The notes beneath the pieces were generated by a model that saw only the letters and a program-made list of their open reading frames with translations, did no database searches and had not been told where the DNA came from. Shown piece after piece: positions 18,395 to 27,596 of a stretch of DNA of 64,000 bases. Where the stretch lies: positions 496,001 through 560,000 of the forward strand of contig OX044355.1 of the NCBI GenBank assembly GCA_943846595.1. Reading direction: 5' to 3'. The translations under genes were made by a program, and so were the position numbers. Position 1 is the first letter of the stretch. Every line of letters starts with the position of its first letter. Source of the DNA: an uncultured Polaribacter sp. (lineage in GTDB: Bacteria > Bacteroidota > Bacteroidia > Flavobacteriales > Flavobacteriaceae).

Positions 18395-19156
18395 TTATAA
18401 GTCCAGTTCCACAACAATGGGACAATGATCTGAATGTTTGGCTTCTGTTAAAATATAGGCGCGCGCTATTTTCTCTTTTAAAGGGGCTGATACCATGGCA
18501 TAATCTAAACGCCAACCTTTGTTATTTGCTCTAGAATTTGCGCGATAGCTCCACCAAGAATAGGTTTTTTCTTCGGGATTTAAGTGTCTAAAACTATCTA
18601 CAAATCCATGATTGATAAACGCACTCATCCAAGTTCTTTCTTCAGGCAAAAATCCTGAAACTCCTTTCATTTTTGGATTGTGAATATCGATCGCTTCATG
18701 ACAAATATTATAATCTCCACAGATTACAAGGTTTGGGATTTCTTTCTTCAAATTATCAATGTATACTTGGAATTCGTCCATGTATTTGAATTTAAAATTC
18801 AAGCGTTCAGAATTGGTTCCTGAAGGAAGGTACAAGCTCATTATAGAAACATCCTCAAAATCTACGCGAAGGTTTCTCCCTTCAAAATCCATCGATTCAA
18901 TACCCGTTCCATACTCAATTTGTTTTGGTTTCTCTTTGCAAAAAATTGCCACAGAAGAATAGCCTTTTTTCTGTGCAGAAAACCAATAATGATAAGGGTA
19001 TCCTGCATTTTCAAATTCAGAAAGATCCAATTGTTCTTTGTGTGCTTTGGTTTCCTGAATGCAAATTACATCAGGATTTGAAGCAGACAACCACTCTAAA
19101 AATCCTTTCTTTAAAGCTGCTCGAATTCCATTGACATTATAAGATATTATTTTCAT
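18395..19156 (-). CDS. xth: Exodeoxyribonuclease III
   Basis: AP endonuclease/3'-5' exonuclease of base excision repair. 253 residues of the EEP fold. Metal-binding E35 in IQETK, the VICGDYNI segment, WWSYRANSRANNKGWRLDY (damage-recognition and D.V.. region) and the terminal HSDHCPIV catalytic histidine are all present. Upstream gap of about 230 bp to scoB shows no gene. Probable operon xth-lytic transglycosylase-DUF4837. Confidence 0.95.
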   Translation of the reverse strand: MKIISYNVNGIRAALKKGFLEWLSASNPDVICIQETKAHKEQLDLSEFENAGYPYHYWFSAQKKGYSSVAIFCKEKPKQIEYGTGIESMDFEGRNLRVDFEDVSIMSLYLPSGTNSERLNFKFKYMDEFQVYIDNLKKEIPNLVICGDYNICHEAIDIHNPKMKGVSGFLPEERTWMSAFINHGFVDSFRHLNPEEKTYSWWSYRANSRANNKGWRLDYAMVSAPLKEKIARAYILTEAKHSDHCPIVVELDL

Positions 19157-19386
19157 CTAGTTTAAAAAGATTGGTGTTTTCAAAAAAACCCAAGTTATTT
19201 GAATTTTTTCTTCAGTTTGTGTTTTAATTTTTTTCTTTCTCGGTGATAAAATTACAGCCAAACTAGCTGAAATTGATGAACTTATGAGGCTATTTTCTAT
19301 ATTGATAACAAAATCAAAAAGGAAAATGAAACTGAGTGTTAAAAACAAAAACGACTACAAAAGGTTTCTTTGCTAAATATTTCATC

Positions 19387-20040
19387 TTATATCTTCATTT
19401 CTGGGATTTCTCCGGCGATTACCAAGGTTGCTTCTGTGGCATTTTGAATCTCTTCTACCGAAACTCCTGGTGCTCTTTCTAGCAGATGAAAGGCATTGTT
19501 TCTTACTTCTAAAACTGCCAAGTTGGTCACCACTTTGGTGACACAACCAACACCTGTTAATGGCAAAGAACATTGCTTTAAAATCTTAGATTCTCCTCGT
19601 TTGTTGGCATGCATCATCGCCACAATAATATTTTCTGCAGAGGCAACTAAATCCATGGCACCTCCCATTCCTTTCACCATTTTTCCTGGAATTTTCCAAT
19701 TGGCAATGTCTCCATTTTGTGCCACTTCCATAGCTCCTAAAATGGTTAAATCTACATGCTTCCCTCGGATCATAGAAAAACTGGTTGCCGAATCAAAAAA
19801 ACTAGCTCCTGGAAGGGTCGTAATTGTTTGTTTTCCCGCATTGATAATATCTGCATCTTCCGAACCTTCAAATGGAAAAGGCCCCATACCTAAAACTCCA
19901 TTTTCCGATTGAAACTCTACTTCAATATCATTCCGAACATAATTGGCAACCAAGGTTGGAATTCCAATTCCTAAATTCACATAAAAGCCGTCTTGAACTT
20001 CTTGTGCGATTCTTTTTGCGATTCCTATTTTATCTAACAT
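19387..20040 (-). CDS. scoB: 3-oxoacid CoA-transferase subunit B
   Basis: Beta subunit of succinyl-CoA:3-ketoacid (acetoacetate) CoA-transferase, used to activate or produce acetoacetate. 217 residues from ATG 20040. The catalytic glutamate is E46 in QSENGVLGMGPF, and NLGIGIPTLVANY and the SFSMIRGKHVDLTILGA segments are typical. The frame extends 14 codons upstream into the TTTGATAA repeat tract, which is not family sequence. Paired with scoA about 320 bp upstream; the pair is unusually interrupted by a gene remnant. Confidence 0.93.
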   Translation of the reverse strand: MLDKIGIAKRIAQEVQDGFYVNLGIGIPTLVANYVRNDIEVEFQSENGVLGMGPFPFEGSEDADIINAGKQTITTLPGASFFDSATSFSMIRGKHVDLTILGAMEVAQNGDIANWKIPGKMVKGMGGAMDLVASAENIIVAMMHANKRGESKILKQCSLPLTGVGCVTKVVTNLAVLEVRNNAFHLLERAPGVSVEEIQNATEATLVIAGEIPEMKI

Positions 20041-20048
20041 AAAATTAA

Positions 20049-20072
20049 TTTGATAATTTGATAATTTGATAA
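20049..20072. repeat. Tandem repeat, three perfect copies of TTTGATAA
   Basis: Three contiguous 8-bp units (20049-20056, 20057-20064, 20065-20072) lie just upstream of scoB. On the minus strand they read TTATCAAA. They sit between scoB and the four-helix-bundle remnant and may be part of the insertion that brought it. Confidence 0.8.
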
Positions 20073-20117
20073 TTTCCAACATGTGGAAAACTATCCCTTT
20101 GAAGAAGAATAATTTTG

Positions 20118-20336
20118 CTAATTATCATGATTCAACGTTAATTCTTTTACTATTTCTTTATTTTGTTTCGGATAAAATTCTGATGCCTTACAAAGTTTTA
20201 ACCAATACTCCACCGCATCAGCCTCTTTCACTGGAATTTTAAACTTATCTATAAAATCACGCTTACTTTCTGCATTTTGAACCTCTCTTGTACGAACACC
20301 TTTAGAGGTTACACTTTTAAAAATTTGAGCGGCCAT
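20118..20336 (-). pseudogene. Truncated four-helix-bundle (23S rRNA IVS-like) protein gene
   Basis: 72-codon frame, ATG 20336. Residues REVQNAESKRDFIDKF...EADAVEYWLKLCKASEFY match the C-terminal half of the four-helix-bundle/IVS-derived proteins common in Bacteroidota (typically about 115-130 residues, with a RSGTSIGANxREAQNAES... segment). The N-terminal half (the first two helices) is absent: only 24 bp separate this ATG from the scoA stop. The VTSKGVRT stretch looks like an eroded version of the RSGTSIGAN loop. I call it a remnant. It could still be translated, as it lies in the scoAB transcript. The assignment is by motif memory, not by search. Confidence 0.55.
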
Positions 20337-20360
20337 TTCAAATCTTTTTTGAACTTCTTA

Positions 20361-21062
20361 CTAATTCTTTTTACGCACTGTTCTTTGCTCGATTCTTTTT
20401 TCATACTCTTTTCCTTGAAAGATACGTTGCACAAAAATGCCTGGAATATGAATGTTGTTTGGATCTAAAGTCCCGACTTCCACCAATTCCTCCACCTCAG
20501 CCACGGTAATTGTTGCAGCACCACACATATTTTGATTAAAGTTTCTTGCGGTTCCTTTAAACACCAAATTTCCTGCAGCATCTCCTTTCCATGCTTTTAC
20601 AAAGGCAAAATCGGCTTTAAATGCGGGTTCTAAAACATGCATTTTACCATCAAAATCTCTAGTTTCCTTCCCTTCGGCAACTTCTGTACCATAACCTGCC
20701 GGTGTATAAAATGCTGGGAATCCTGCTTGTGCAGCCCTACATTTTTCGGCTAAAGTTCCTTGGGGTGTTAATTCAACTTCTAATTCTCCTGATAACATTT
20801 GTCGTTCAAATTCATCATTTTCACCTACATAAGAAGAAATCATTTTTTTGATTTGTTTGTTTTCCAATAACAATCCCAAACCAAAACCATCGACACCTGC
20901 ATTGTTTGAAATACAGGTAACCGCTCTAACATTTCGTTTTACCAATTCCGCAATTGCATTTTCTGGGATACCGCACAAACCAAAACCACCCAGCATAAAA
21001 GTCATATTGCTTTGAACACCTTGCAAAGCTTCTTGTACGTTCTTTACTTTTTTGTTAATCAT
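20361..21062 (-). CDS. scoA: 3-oxoacid CoA-transferase subunit A
   Basis: Alpha subunit of the acetoacetate/succinyl CoA-transferase. 233 residues with the CoA-binding [10 protein letters not shown] motif (26-35), the [11 protein letters not shown] loop and the [24 protein letters not shown] strand-turn region typical of the family. Encoded upstream of scoB on the same strand; normally the two genes abut, here a four-helix-bundle remnant lies between. With the thioesterase, enoyl-CoA hydratase and glutaryl-CoA dehydrogenase elsewhere in the window it fits acyl-CoA/ketone metabolism. Confidence 0.94.
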   Translation of the reverse strand: MINKKVKNVQEALQGVQSNMTFMLGGFGLCGIPENAIAELVKRNVRAVTCISNNAGVDGFGLGLLLENKQIKKMISSYVGENDEFERQMLSGELEVELTPQGTLAEKCRAAQAGFPAFYTPAGYGTEVAEGKETRDFDGKMHVLEPAFKADFAFVKAWKGDAAGNLVFKGTARNFNQNMCGAATITVAEVEELVEVGTLDPNNIHIPGIFVQRIFQGKEYEKRIEQRTVRKKN

Positions 21063-21123
21063 TGTTAATCGTTTAAGATGTAAAAAAATGAAATTGTAAT
21101 TTACTACTTCATTTTCGTAAGCA

Positions 21124-23424
21124 TTAAAAATCTATATCTTCTTTAATCACTACTTTTTTAGGAACTTTCTCTCCTTCAAGCTCCTCTTCATCTTCGTCTT
21201 CTTGATCTCCGCAATTTATTTTTATAGATAACTTTTCTGGTTTTTCAAAATCTTCTTGACTGATATTTAAGGTAGGATCTGCATAACATTTCTTCATAAA
21301 CAATGCCCACGACGGTAATGACATGGTGGCTCCTTGCCCTTTTCCAATGCCTTCAAAATGTGTGGAACGGTCTTCTCCACCTGTCCAAACACCTGTAGCC
21401 AAGTTGGGAACAATTCCCATAAACCATCCATCTGATTGATTTTGAGTTGTCCCTGTTTTTCCTGCAATCGGGTTTTCAAATTCATATGGAAAACCGGTAA
21501 CAACATCGGGTAATGCGGTATAAGGAGTTCGCAAACGCTGCCCTGAACCAGATTCTGTAACTCCTTTTAACAAATCTAAAATTACATAAGAAGATTCTTC
21601 GCTTATCACTTCTTTTGTTTCTGGCGTAAATTGTGCTAAAATAGTTCCATTTTTATCTTCAATTCTTGTCAATATCATTGGACTTACACGCAAACCTTTG
21701 TTTGCGAAGGTTGCATAGGCGCTTACCATTTCCATTAGTGACAATTCTATAGCGCCTAAAGCTATGGATGGGTTCGCTCTAATTCTGGTTTCTATTCCAG
21801 CTAATTTTGCCAAACGCACCACATTTACGGGTTTCACCATATCTATCAATCGCGCAGACATAGTATTTATGGAACCTGCCAAACCTGCCTTCAAGGTGAG
21901 CATTCCACCATATCTGTCTCCAGAGTTATCGGGCCTCCACTCTTCTGGAATTCCGTATTTCCCTTTGGGAATTGTATAGTGTACATTTGGAAACGAATCG
22001 CAAGGAGACATTTTCAGTTGATTAATCGCAGTCGCATAAACAAACGGCTTAAAGGTAGAACCTACTTGTCTTTTTTGTTGCTGAACAGCATCGTACTTAA
22101 AATATTTATTATTGATCCCTCCAACCCATGCTTTTACATGACCCGTCTGAGGCTCTATCGAAAGCAATCCTGAACGTAAAAAATATTTGTAATATCGAAT
22201 CGAATCCATAGGAGACATGATCGTGTCCAAATCTCCTTTCCAAGAAAAAACACGCATTGCTGTTTTTTTCTTAAAACTGGCATCAATTTCTTTGGCAGTT
22301 TTCCCTGCTTTTTTCATTCTTCGATACCGATCTGTATTTCGTTTCGCTCGTTGTAAAATAACGTTCACCGTTGAATCCTTAATGTCGTAAAAAGGAGCCA
22401 TTTCGTTGTTTTTCTGTTCTTTAAAAAAATGCGACTGTAAATTGGCCATATGCTCTTTTACAGCCTCTTCTGCGTATTTTTGAATTCGAGAATCTAATGT
22501 AACATGAATTTTTAATCCATCTTTAAAAATATCGTATTGTTCTCCATTTGCCTTCGGGTTTTTACGTACCCAAGTTCTCAATTGTTTTTGCAAATACGAT
22601 CTAAAATACGTTGCGTATCCATCACTATGGCTTTCTGGAGTGAAATTTATTTTAAGTGGTAATTTTTGAAGAGAATCTTTTTCTTGAGAAGTTATAAATC
22701 CATTTTTTGCCATTTGAGCAAAGACCACATTTCTTCTAGAAAGAGATTTCTCTTTAGAAATTTCTCTATGAGGATTATATTGCCTTGGGTTTTTTAACAT
22801 GGCAACTAGTATTGCGGCTTCTTGGAGATCTAATTCTTTGGCTTCTTTTCCAAAGTAAATTCTGGAAGCTGAACGAATTCCTGAGGCATTAAATAAAAAC
22901 CCTTGCTTATTTAAATACATTGCAATAATTTCTTTTTTTGTGTATTGCCGTTCTAGTTTTACAGCAACAATCCATTCTTTTGCTTTTTGAAGGACTCTTT
23001 TAAAAATATTATTCGACGCTCTTTTTGTAAATAAGTTTTTTGCTAATTGTTGTGTAATGGTACTGGCTCCTCCTCCAGAGCCCATCTTTACGACAGCCCT
23101 AAGAGTTCCTCTAAAATCAATCCCAGCATGTTCGTAAAAACGTTCGTCTTCCGTTGCAATTAGTGCATCAATTAAATTCTGTGGTAATTCGTTATAGTGA
23201 ATTGGAGTTCTGTTTTCTGTAGCATATTTACCGATGGTAACACCATCTGCAGAAATTACTTCTGTTGCTAAATTTATTTGTGGATTTTCTAGTTCTTCAA
23301 ACGTTGGTAAATCTCCTAAAGAAGTTAAAAAAAACAATAAAAATATTGCTAAAATTCCGCTTAGAATTAAAAACCAAAAACCTTTGATATAGTTCTTAAA
23401 GTTTGTTTTTTTTTTACGTGCCAT
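21124..23424 (-). CDS. Bifunctional penicillin-binding protein 1A (class A PBP)
   Basis: Peptidoglycan synthase, 766 residues from ATG 23424. Basic cytosolic tail, one transmembrane helix (about 15-38), GT51 transglycosylase domain with catalytic E92 in [14 protein letters not shown] and [12 protein letters not shown], then a transpeptidase domain with the serine motif STFK (456-459), the SxN-type motif SINTMS and the KTGTT motif. The C terminus is acidic ([13 protein letters not shown]). The frame continues upstream into the gldH end, but the MARKKK start is typical. One base separates it from gldH; it is last in the ricT-gldH-PBP cluster. Confidence 0.95.
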   Translation of the reverse strand: MARKKKTNFKNYIKGFWFLILSGILAIFLLFFLTSLGDLPTFEELENPQINLATEVISADGVTIGKYATENRTPIHYNELPQNLIDALIATEDERFYEHAGIDFRGTLRAVVKMGSGGGASTITQQLAKNLFTKRASNNIFKRVLQKAKEWIVAVKLERQYTKKEIIAMYLNKQGFLFNASGIRSASRIYFGKEAKELDLQEAAILVAMLKNPRQYNPHREISKEKSLSRRNVVFAQMAKNGFITSQEKDSLQKLPLKINFTPESHSDGYATYFRSYLQKQLRTWVRKNPKANGEQYDIFKDGLKIHVTLDSRIQKYAEEAVKEHMANLQSHFFKEQKNNEMAPFYDIKDSTVNVILQRAKRNTDRYRRMKKAGKTAKEIDASFKKKTAMRVFSWKGDLDTIMSPMDSIRYYKYFLRSGLLSIEPQTGHVKAWVGGINNKYFKYDAVQQQKRQVGSTFKPFVYATAINQLKMSPCDSFPNVHYTIPKGKYGIPEEWRPDNSGDRYGGMLTLKAGLAGSINTMSARLIDMVKPVNVVRLAKLAGIETRIRANPSIALGAIELSLMEMVSAYATFANKGLRVSPMILTRIEDKNGTILAQFTPETKEVISEESSYVILDLLKGVTESGSGQRLRTPYTALPDVVTGFPYEFENPIAGKTGTTQNQSDGWFMGIVPNLATGVWTGGEDRSTHFEGIGKGQGATMSLPSWALFMKKCYADPTLNISQEDFEKPEKLSIKINCGDQEDEDEEELEGEKVPKKVVIKEDIDF

Positions 23425-23425
23425 T

Positions 23426-23926
23426 TTACTTCGTTTTTTCAATACTAAATCCAACATCTGTAACTCCTTTCAATGCTTTTAAGCCTTCTGAAAAACCATT
23501 TTTTCGCATTGCTTGCCTTACATTGAAAGTGTATTCTCCAGAAAATGGAAATACTTTTTCTTCTTTATAAAATAATTTATTCTCTTTAATCTCAGTAAAA
23601 CCCGTTCCTAAGTATTTGCCATTTGGAGCTGCCATTTTATACTCTAAGGTATCGATTACTTTGGTCTTGTTTGGAAAAACAAGTTCCGTAATGAGAAATA
23701 AATTACTGTATCTGTACTCCTTATTACTTCGAATATGAATGAATAAATTTCGCTTTGCAGTAGTATCTGTGATGGAAAAATCAAAACGTACATGCTCGTT
23801 TGAAATCCATGCATTATTTGGAACCGCCTTAAACTTCGTGAAAACGGGCCCAGAAGTACAAGAATAGCCTACTAACAAGAGAATTAGTAAACTTAAAAAC
23901 TTATTTTTTTTCTGAATCGTTTCCAT
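23426..23926 (-). CDS. gldH: Gliding motility lipoprotein GldH
   Basis: 166-residue lipoprotein of the gliding/type IX machinery. Signal sequence METIQKKNKFLSLLILLLVGYSC with lipidation cysteine C23, then a beta-rich domain with the family segments AWISNEHVRFDFSITDTT, RSNKEYRYSNLFLITEL and NGKYLGTGFTEIKENKLFY. The frame runs much further upstream antiphase to ricT; the lipoprotein signal fixes the start at 23926. Overlaps the ricT 3' end by 26 bp and is followed by PBP1A, the arrangement known from other Flavobacteriia. Needed for gliding in Flavobacterium johnsoniae; mechanism unclear. Confidence 0.92.
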   Translation of the reverse strand: METIQKKNKFLSLLILLLVGYSCTSGPVFTKFKAVPNNAWISNEHVRFDFSITDTTAKRNLFIHIRSNKEYRYSNLFLITELVFPNKTKVIDTLEYKMAAPNGKYLGTGFTEIKENKLFYKEEKVFPFSGEYTFNVRQAMRKNGFSEGLKALKGVTDVGFSIEKTK

Positions 23927-25238
23927 TTTTAGGAGTATTGTTGTTCCGATTTCGATTGTTATTTTTTCTAGGTTTGTTGGGGTTTTTAATCGCCCCTTTT
24001 GGTTGTTCCCCTGTTTTTTTTGCCTGAGGTTTTCTTTTTTGAGGATTCCTTTGTTGTTTTTTTGCTTCAGGTTTATGCTGATTTGGATTTCCAACAACCA
24101 CTTTTTTCTTGTTCCTATTTTTATTGTTTCTGCGCTTTTTTGTTTTTGGAACATCAAAACGGGTTAAACTATCTTCCCCAACTGCATCTTCGAAATTCAC
24201 TTTTATTGGTACCTCTATCTCAGATTCATACTCCTCTAACGAGGAAGCTTTCTCATTATTTTTATTCAAGTCAATTATTTCTTGAACTTGTTCTAAAGTT
24301 AATAAAAACCACTTTGATCTTTCTTCTTTATAGGTGTACCAAAGATGTTGTTTAAAAATGTCCATCTTCACAAAAACAGCTGGCCCTTTTTCAGTTTTTA
24401 AAATAGTTTCCTGTTTTGGAAACGCTTTTAAAGCATCTAAATAAGTATCCAACTCAAAATTCAAACAACATTTTAGTTTACCACACTGACCCGCTAACTT
24501 TAAAGGGTTTAATGATAATTGTTGATAGCGTGCCGCTGAAGTGGTTACTTTTCTAAAATCGGTCAACCAAGTAGAGCAACAGAGTTCTCTACCACAGGAT
24601 CCAACACCGCCCAATCGAGCTGCTTCTTGTCTTGCTCCCACTTGTTTCATTTCTACACGAATCGAAAAAGCACCTGCTAAATCTCGAATCAATTGTCTAA
24701 AGTCGATTCTTGTATCTGCTGTATAATAAAACGTTGCTTTGTTCCCGTCACCTTGATACTCTACATCGGACAATTTCATTTTAAGTCCTAAACGCCCTAA
24801 AATTTCTCTTCCTTTACGCTGTGTTTCAATTTCTTTTTCTCGTGAAGCTTGCCAAACATCAATATCTCTTTGGTTTGCTTTTCTGTAAATCTTTTTAATC
24901 TCTGAACTGTCTACAGAAATATTTCTTTTCTTCATTTGAACCTTTACAAGTTCTCCTGCTAAAGAAACAGACCCAACATCATGTCCCGGTGAACCTTCTA
25001 CAGCTAAAATGTCGCCTATAGAAATTCTTAAATTTTCTGTGTTTTTATAAAATTCTTTTCTCCCGTTTTTAAAACGAATTTCAAAAATGTTAAATAATTC
25101 TTCTCCATTTGGCAATGTCATGTTTGACAACCAATCAAATACTGATAATTTTTCGCATCCGCCTGTAGCGCAACTTCCGTTACTTTTACATCCTTTAGGC
25201 ACACCGTCTTTACCAGTAGCACAACTACTACATCCCAT
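23901..25238 (-). CDS. ricT: PSP1-domain protein, RicT-like
   Basis: 445 residues. A cysteine-rich N terminus (CSSC, CKSNGSC, CEK within residues 3-29), the PSP1 core (about 40-310) with the conserved ARLGGVGSCGRELCCSTWL and AGQCGKLKCCLNFE cysteine motifs, and a low-complexity basic Asn/Lys/Gln-rich tail (about 345-445). In Bacillus RicT is one subunit of the Ric complex that carries Fe-S clusters and affects RNA processing; the other subunits are not seen nearby. The DNA for the basic tail overlaps the gldH start. The extra N-terminal cysteines are common in Bacteroidota members but of unknown role. Confidence 0.85.
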   Translation of the reverse strand: MGCSSCATGKDGVPKGCKSNGSCATGGCEKLSVFDWLSNMTLPNGEELFNIFEIRFKNGRKEFYKNTENLRISIGDILAVEGSPGHDVGSVSLAGELVKVQMKKRNISVDSSEIKKIYRKANQRDIDVWQASREKEIETQRKGREILGRLGLKMKLSDVEYQGDGNKATFYYTADTRIDFRQLIRDLAGAFSIRVEMKQVGARQEAARLGGVGSCGRELCCSTWLTDFRKVTTSAARYQQLSLNPLKLAGQCGKLKCCLNFELDTYLDALKAFPKQETILKTEKGPAVFVKMDIFKQHLWYTYKEERSKWFLLTLEQVQEIIDLNKNNEKASSLEEYESEIEVPIKVNFEDAVGEDSLTRFDVPKTKKRRNNKNRNKKKVVVGNPNQHKPEAKKQQRNPQKRKPQAKKTGEQPKGAIKNPNKPRKNNNRNRNNNTPKNGNDSEKK

Positions 25239-25397
25239 GTGTGTTATATTTTAGAAAAGCCAAGGGCTTTTTTCTGTTTGTAAATTGATTTTTAGACTGA
25301 TACAATTCCTCAGCCTCATCTTCATTAATCAGTAAATATACTGAATTTTAAGTAAAAAATTAAATCTAAAATCAGGATATATTTATCTAAAAAAGCG

Positions 25398-27596
25398 CTA
25401 AAACCAATATCCTAAATTAAACAAAATGGCACTCGTTTTTGTGTCTGGAGACCAGCTAAACTTAAGTTCTAAAGGGCCTACAAAAGAATCGAAGCTATAG
25501 CCAAGTGCGTAGCCCGATTTTATATCTTTAAAAAGATTTGCATCTTTTAAAACATTATCCTCTAAACGTGCATAATTGGCAATAAAACTGAAGTAATTTT
25601 TTTCTAAAAACTGATATCTGAAGGCAAATTCAGACTTTAAAAAAGATTGGTTTCCAAGTTCAGAAAATTCGAACCCATACATAGAAACGAACGTATTTAT
25701 ATAATTTTGGTTATATCCCCCTAGATAAAAATCGAAGATATTCGAAGATGGATTACCAAGTGTAAATCCTGCTTCATTTGTGTTTTGGAAAGTGATTTTT
25801 TCAAAAAAAGTAGTTGCAAATCCGAGAGTTCCTTTTGCTTGTGCAAAGTCTTGAAAATTTCCATTATTCTTGGAAGATGAAAGATACCATTTGAAACCTA
25901 AATCAGCAAAATACCCTTTTTTAACAAAATATTTTTGATCGTAGGTATCCAGCTTTAAATAACCAAAAGCGTTTAAATAACCATTATCATCAAGCACAGT
26001 CGGAGCGTCATTCTCTAAAATGGTTTCTGTCGAAATATTTAACTTTTTGTGTTCTAATCCAACACCTAAAGCAAACTTTCTATCAAAAGTTGTTTGCACA
26101 AAAACTTGGTTTGTAAAATCGATGTATTTAATATTCAAACTATTAACAATGGGAGAATTTGGCAAAATATTATTAAAGGTCGTATTTGCTCTAAATCGGT
26201 TGTAGCGAGAGCGAAACCCATAACTAAAATAAAATCCATTATCTACAAAATAGTTAAGATTGTATCGCAACTTATCTCCTAAAATAGCATCAAAAGAGAA
26301 AACGTCGTTATTTGTAAAAACACCTCCCTGCATGTATCTTGCTAAAACTGAAGATTCATACAATGCATCATAATGTACTCCAATCTCTAGTGTTGGTTTT
26401 TTTGAAAGTTCCACTAAAGAAAATATAATTTCAGTTTTCCCAGCAGGTGTTTCTTTTAATTGATAAGTAATCTGTTCGTAATTCTTTGTAGCTGACAACA
26501 AATAAATTCGCTTTGTAATATCATTTCTAGAAACACGATCCCCTTGTATTAAGTTTAATTTCCCTAAAACATAGGACCTTGAGTAGTTTTTAATTCCATT
26601 AATGGTAATTTTAGAGAGCGTTACTTTTTGAATGTTTTTATCTGTTTCTATTCTTTTTTTCTTACGGGTCTGTTTCAATGCAATTTCTTTCAAAATTGCG
26701 GAATATTCTCCAGCAATTTTGTCTCCTTCTTTTAGAATTTCAATCTTTTTATCAAAATCAACAACATTGTATTTTGAAATATCTGGATGAATGTACACCT
26801 CGATTTTATTTTTATCCAACTCTCTCTGGTTATACATTTTATAACTCACAATTTGATTTAAAATAGCAACCACAGAAGTTAGTTTCTCTTTTTCATACAA
26901 CCTCCCTTGCACATCTACTCCAATAATAACATCAACACCTTTCTCTCTCATAACATCCACGGGAAAATTATTGGCAACACCTCCATCAATTAACAATTTA
27001 TCTCCTATTTGAACAGGGTTTAAAAGGGTTGGAAAAGAACCACTTGCTCTCAATGCTATCGGCAATGATCCTTTTTCTAAAAGAACTTGCCCTCCCGTTT
27101 CAACATCGGTTGCAATCGAAAAAAAAGGAATTTGAAATGTTGAAAAATCTGAAATATTTTCTGTTTCTGAAAATAATTCTAAGAGCATATTCAACATATT
27201 TTGCCCTTTAGATACCGCCTTGGGGAGCCCAATTTTTCTTTTCGTGACAGGGAATGAAATTAGCGCTTTTTCACCATATTCTTTTTCAAAAAAAGGCGTT
27301 GTACTTCTTGGTAATTTGTCTCTTAACAATGCAACAAAATCGGTTTCTAAAATAATTTTCTCTATTTGTTCTCCAGAATACCCTACGGCATAAAGACCAC
27401 CTACAATTGCTCCAATACTAGTACCTCCAATATAATCTATTTGTAAACCTGCTTTGTCAATTTCTTTCAATACCCCAATATGCGCAAAACCTTTCGCTCC
27501 ACCTCCACTGAGAACCAACCCCACTTTTGGTTGTTTTTGCTGTGCAAAAAACAACATTGAGGTCGCTAAAAAAGGAAGTAAGAAGTATTTTTTCAT
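25398..27596 (-). CDS. Patatin-like phospholipase fused to outer-membrane barrel (PlpD/type Vd-like)
   Basis: 732 residues. Signal peptide (1-18), patatin domain (about 24-300) with oxyanion loop SGGGAKG (30-36), nucleophile S60 in GGTSIGA and the catalytic aspartate D204 in LLIDGGVANN; then a POTRA-like segment (about 325-395, TKRIYLLSATKNYEQITYQL) and a 16-stranded BamA-type barrel ending in an aromatic residue (LFNLGYWF). This is the architecture of type Vd autotransported lipases. The catalytic dyad is intact. Its ATG overlaps the uvrC stop by 4 bp. Confidence 0.9.
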   Translation of the reverse strand: MKKYFLLPFLATSMLFFAQQKQPKVGLVLSGGGAKGFAHIGVLKEIDKAGLQIDYIGGTSIGAIVGGLYAVGYSGEQIEKIILETDFVALLRDKLPRSTTPFFEKEYGEKALISFPVTKRKIGLPKAVSKGQNMLNMLLELFSETENISDFSTFQIPFFSIATDVETGGQVLLEKGSLPIALRASGSFPTLLNPVQIGDKLLIDGGVANNFPVDVMREKGVDVIIGVDVQGRLYEKEKLTSVVAILNQIVSYKMYNQRELDKNKIEVYIHPDISKYNVVDFDKKIEILKEGDKIAGEYSAILKEIALKQTRKKKRIETDKNIQKVTLSKITINGIKNYSRSYVLGKLNLIQGDRVSRNDITKRIYLLSATKNYEQITYQLKETPAGKTEIIFSLVELSKKPTLEIGVHYDALYESSVLARYMQGGVFTNNDVFSFDAILGDKLRYNLNYFVDNGFYFSYGFRSRYNRFRANTTFNNILPNSPIVNSLNIKYIDFTNQVFVQTTFDRKFALGVGLEHKKLNISTETILENDAPTVLDDNGYLNAFGYLKLDTYDQKYFVKKGYFADLGFKWYLSSSKNNGNFQDFAQAKGTLGFATTFFEKITFQNTNEAGFTLGNPSSNIFDFYLGGYNQNYINTFVSMYGFEFSELGNQSFLKSEFAFRYQFLEKNYFSFIANYARLEDNVLKDANLFKDIKSGYALGYSFDSFVGPLELKFSWSPDTKTSAILFNLGYWF

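Noticed and set aside
18387..18515. N-terminal extension of the lytic transglycosylase by 43 codons
   Set aside because: It overlaps the end of xth in another frame and would bury the signal peptide that begins at 18386.
20049..20072. CRISPR-like array
   Set aside because: The 8-bp units are contiguous, without spacers, and no cas genes are near.
23927..24157. N-terminal extension of gldH by 77 codons
   Set aside because: The extension is the antiphase reading of the basic ricT tail; the lipoprotein signal starting at 23926 is the natural start.
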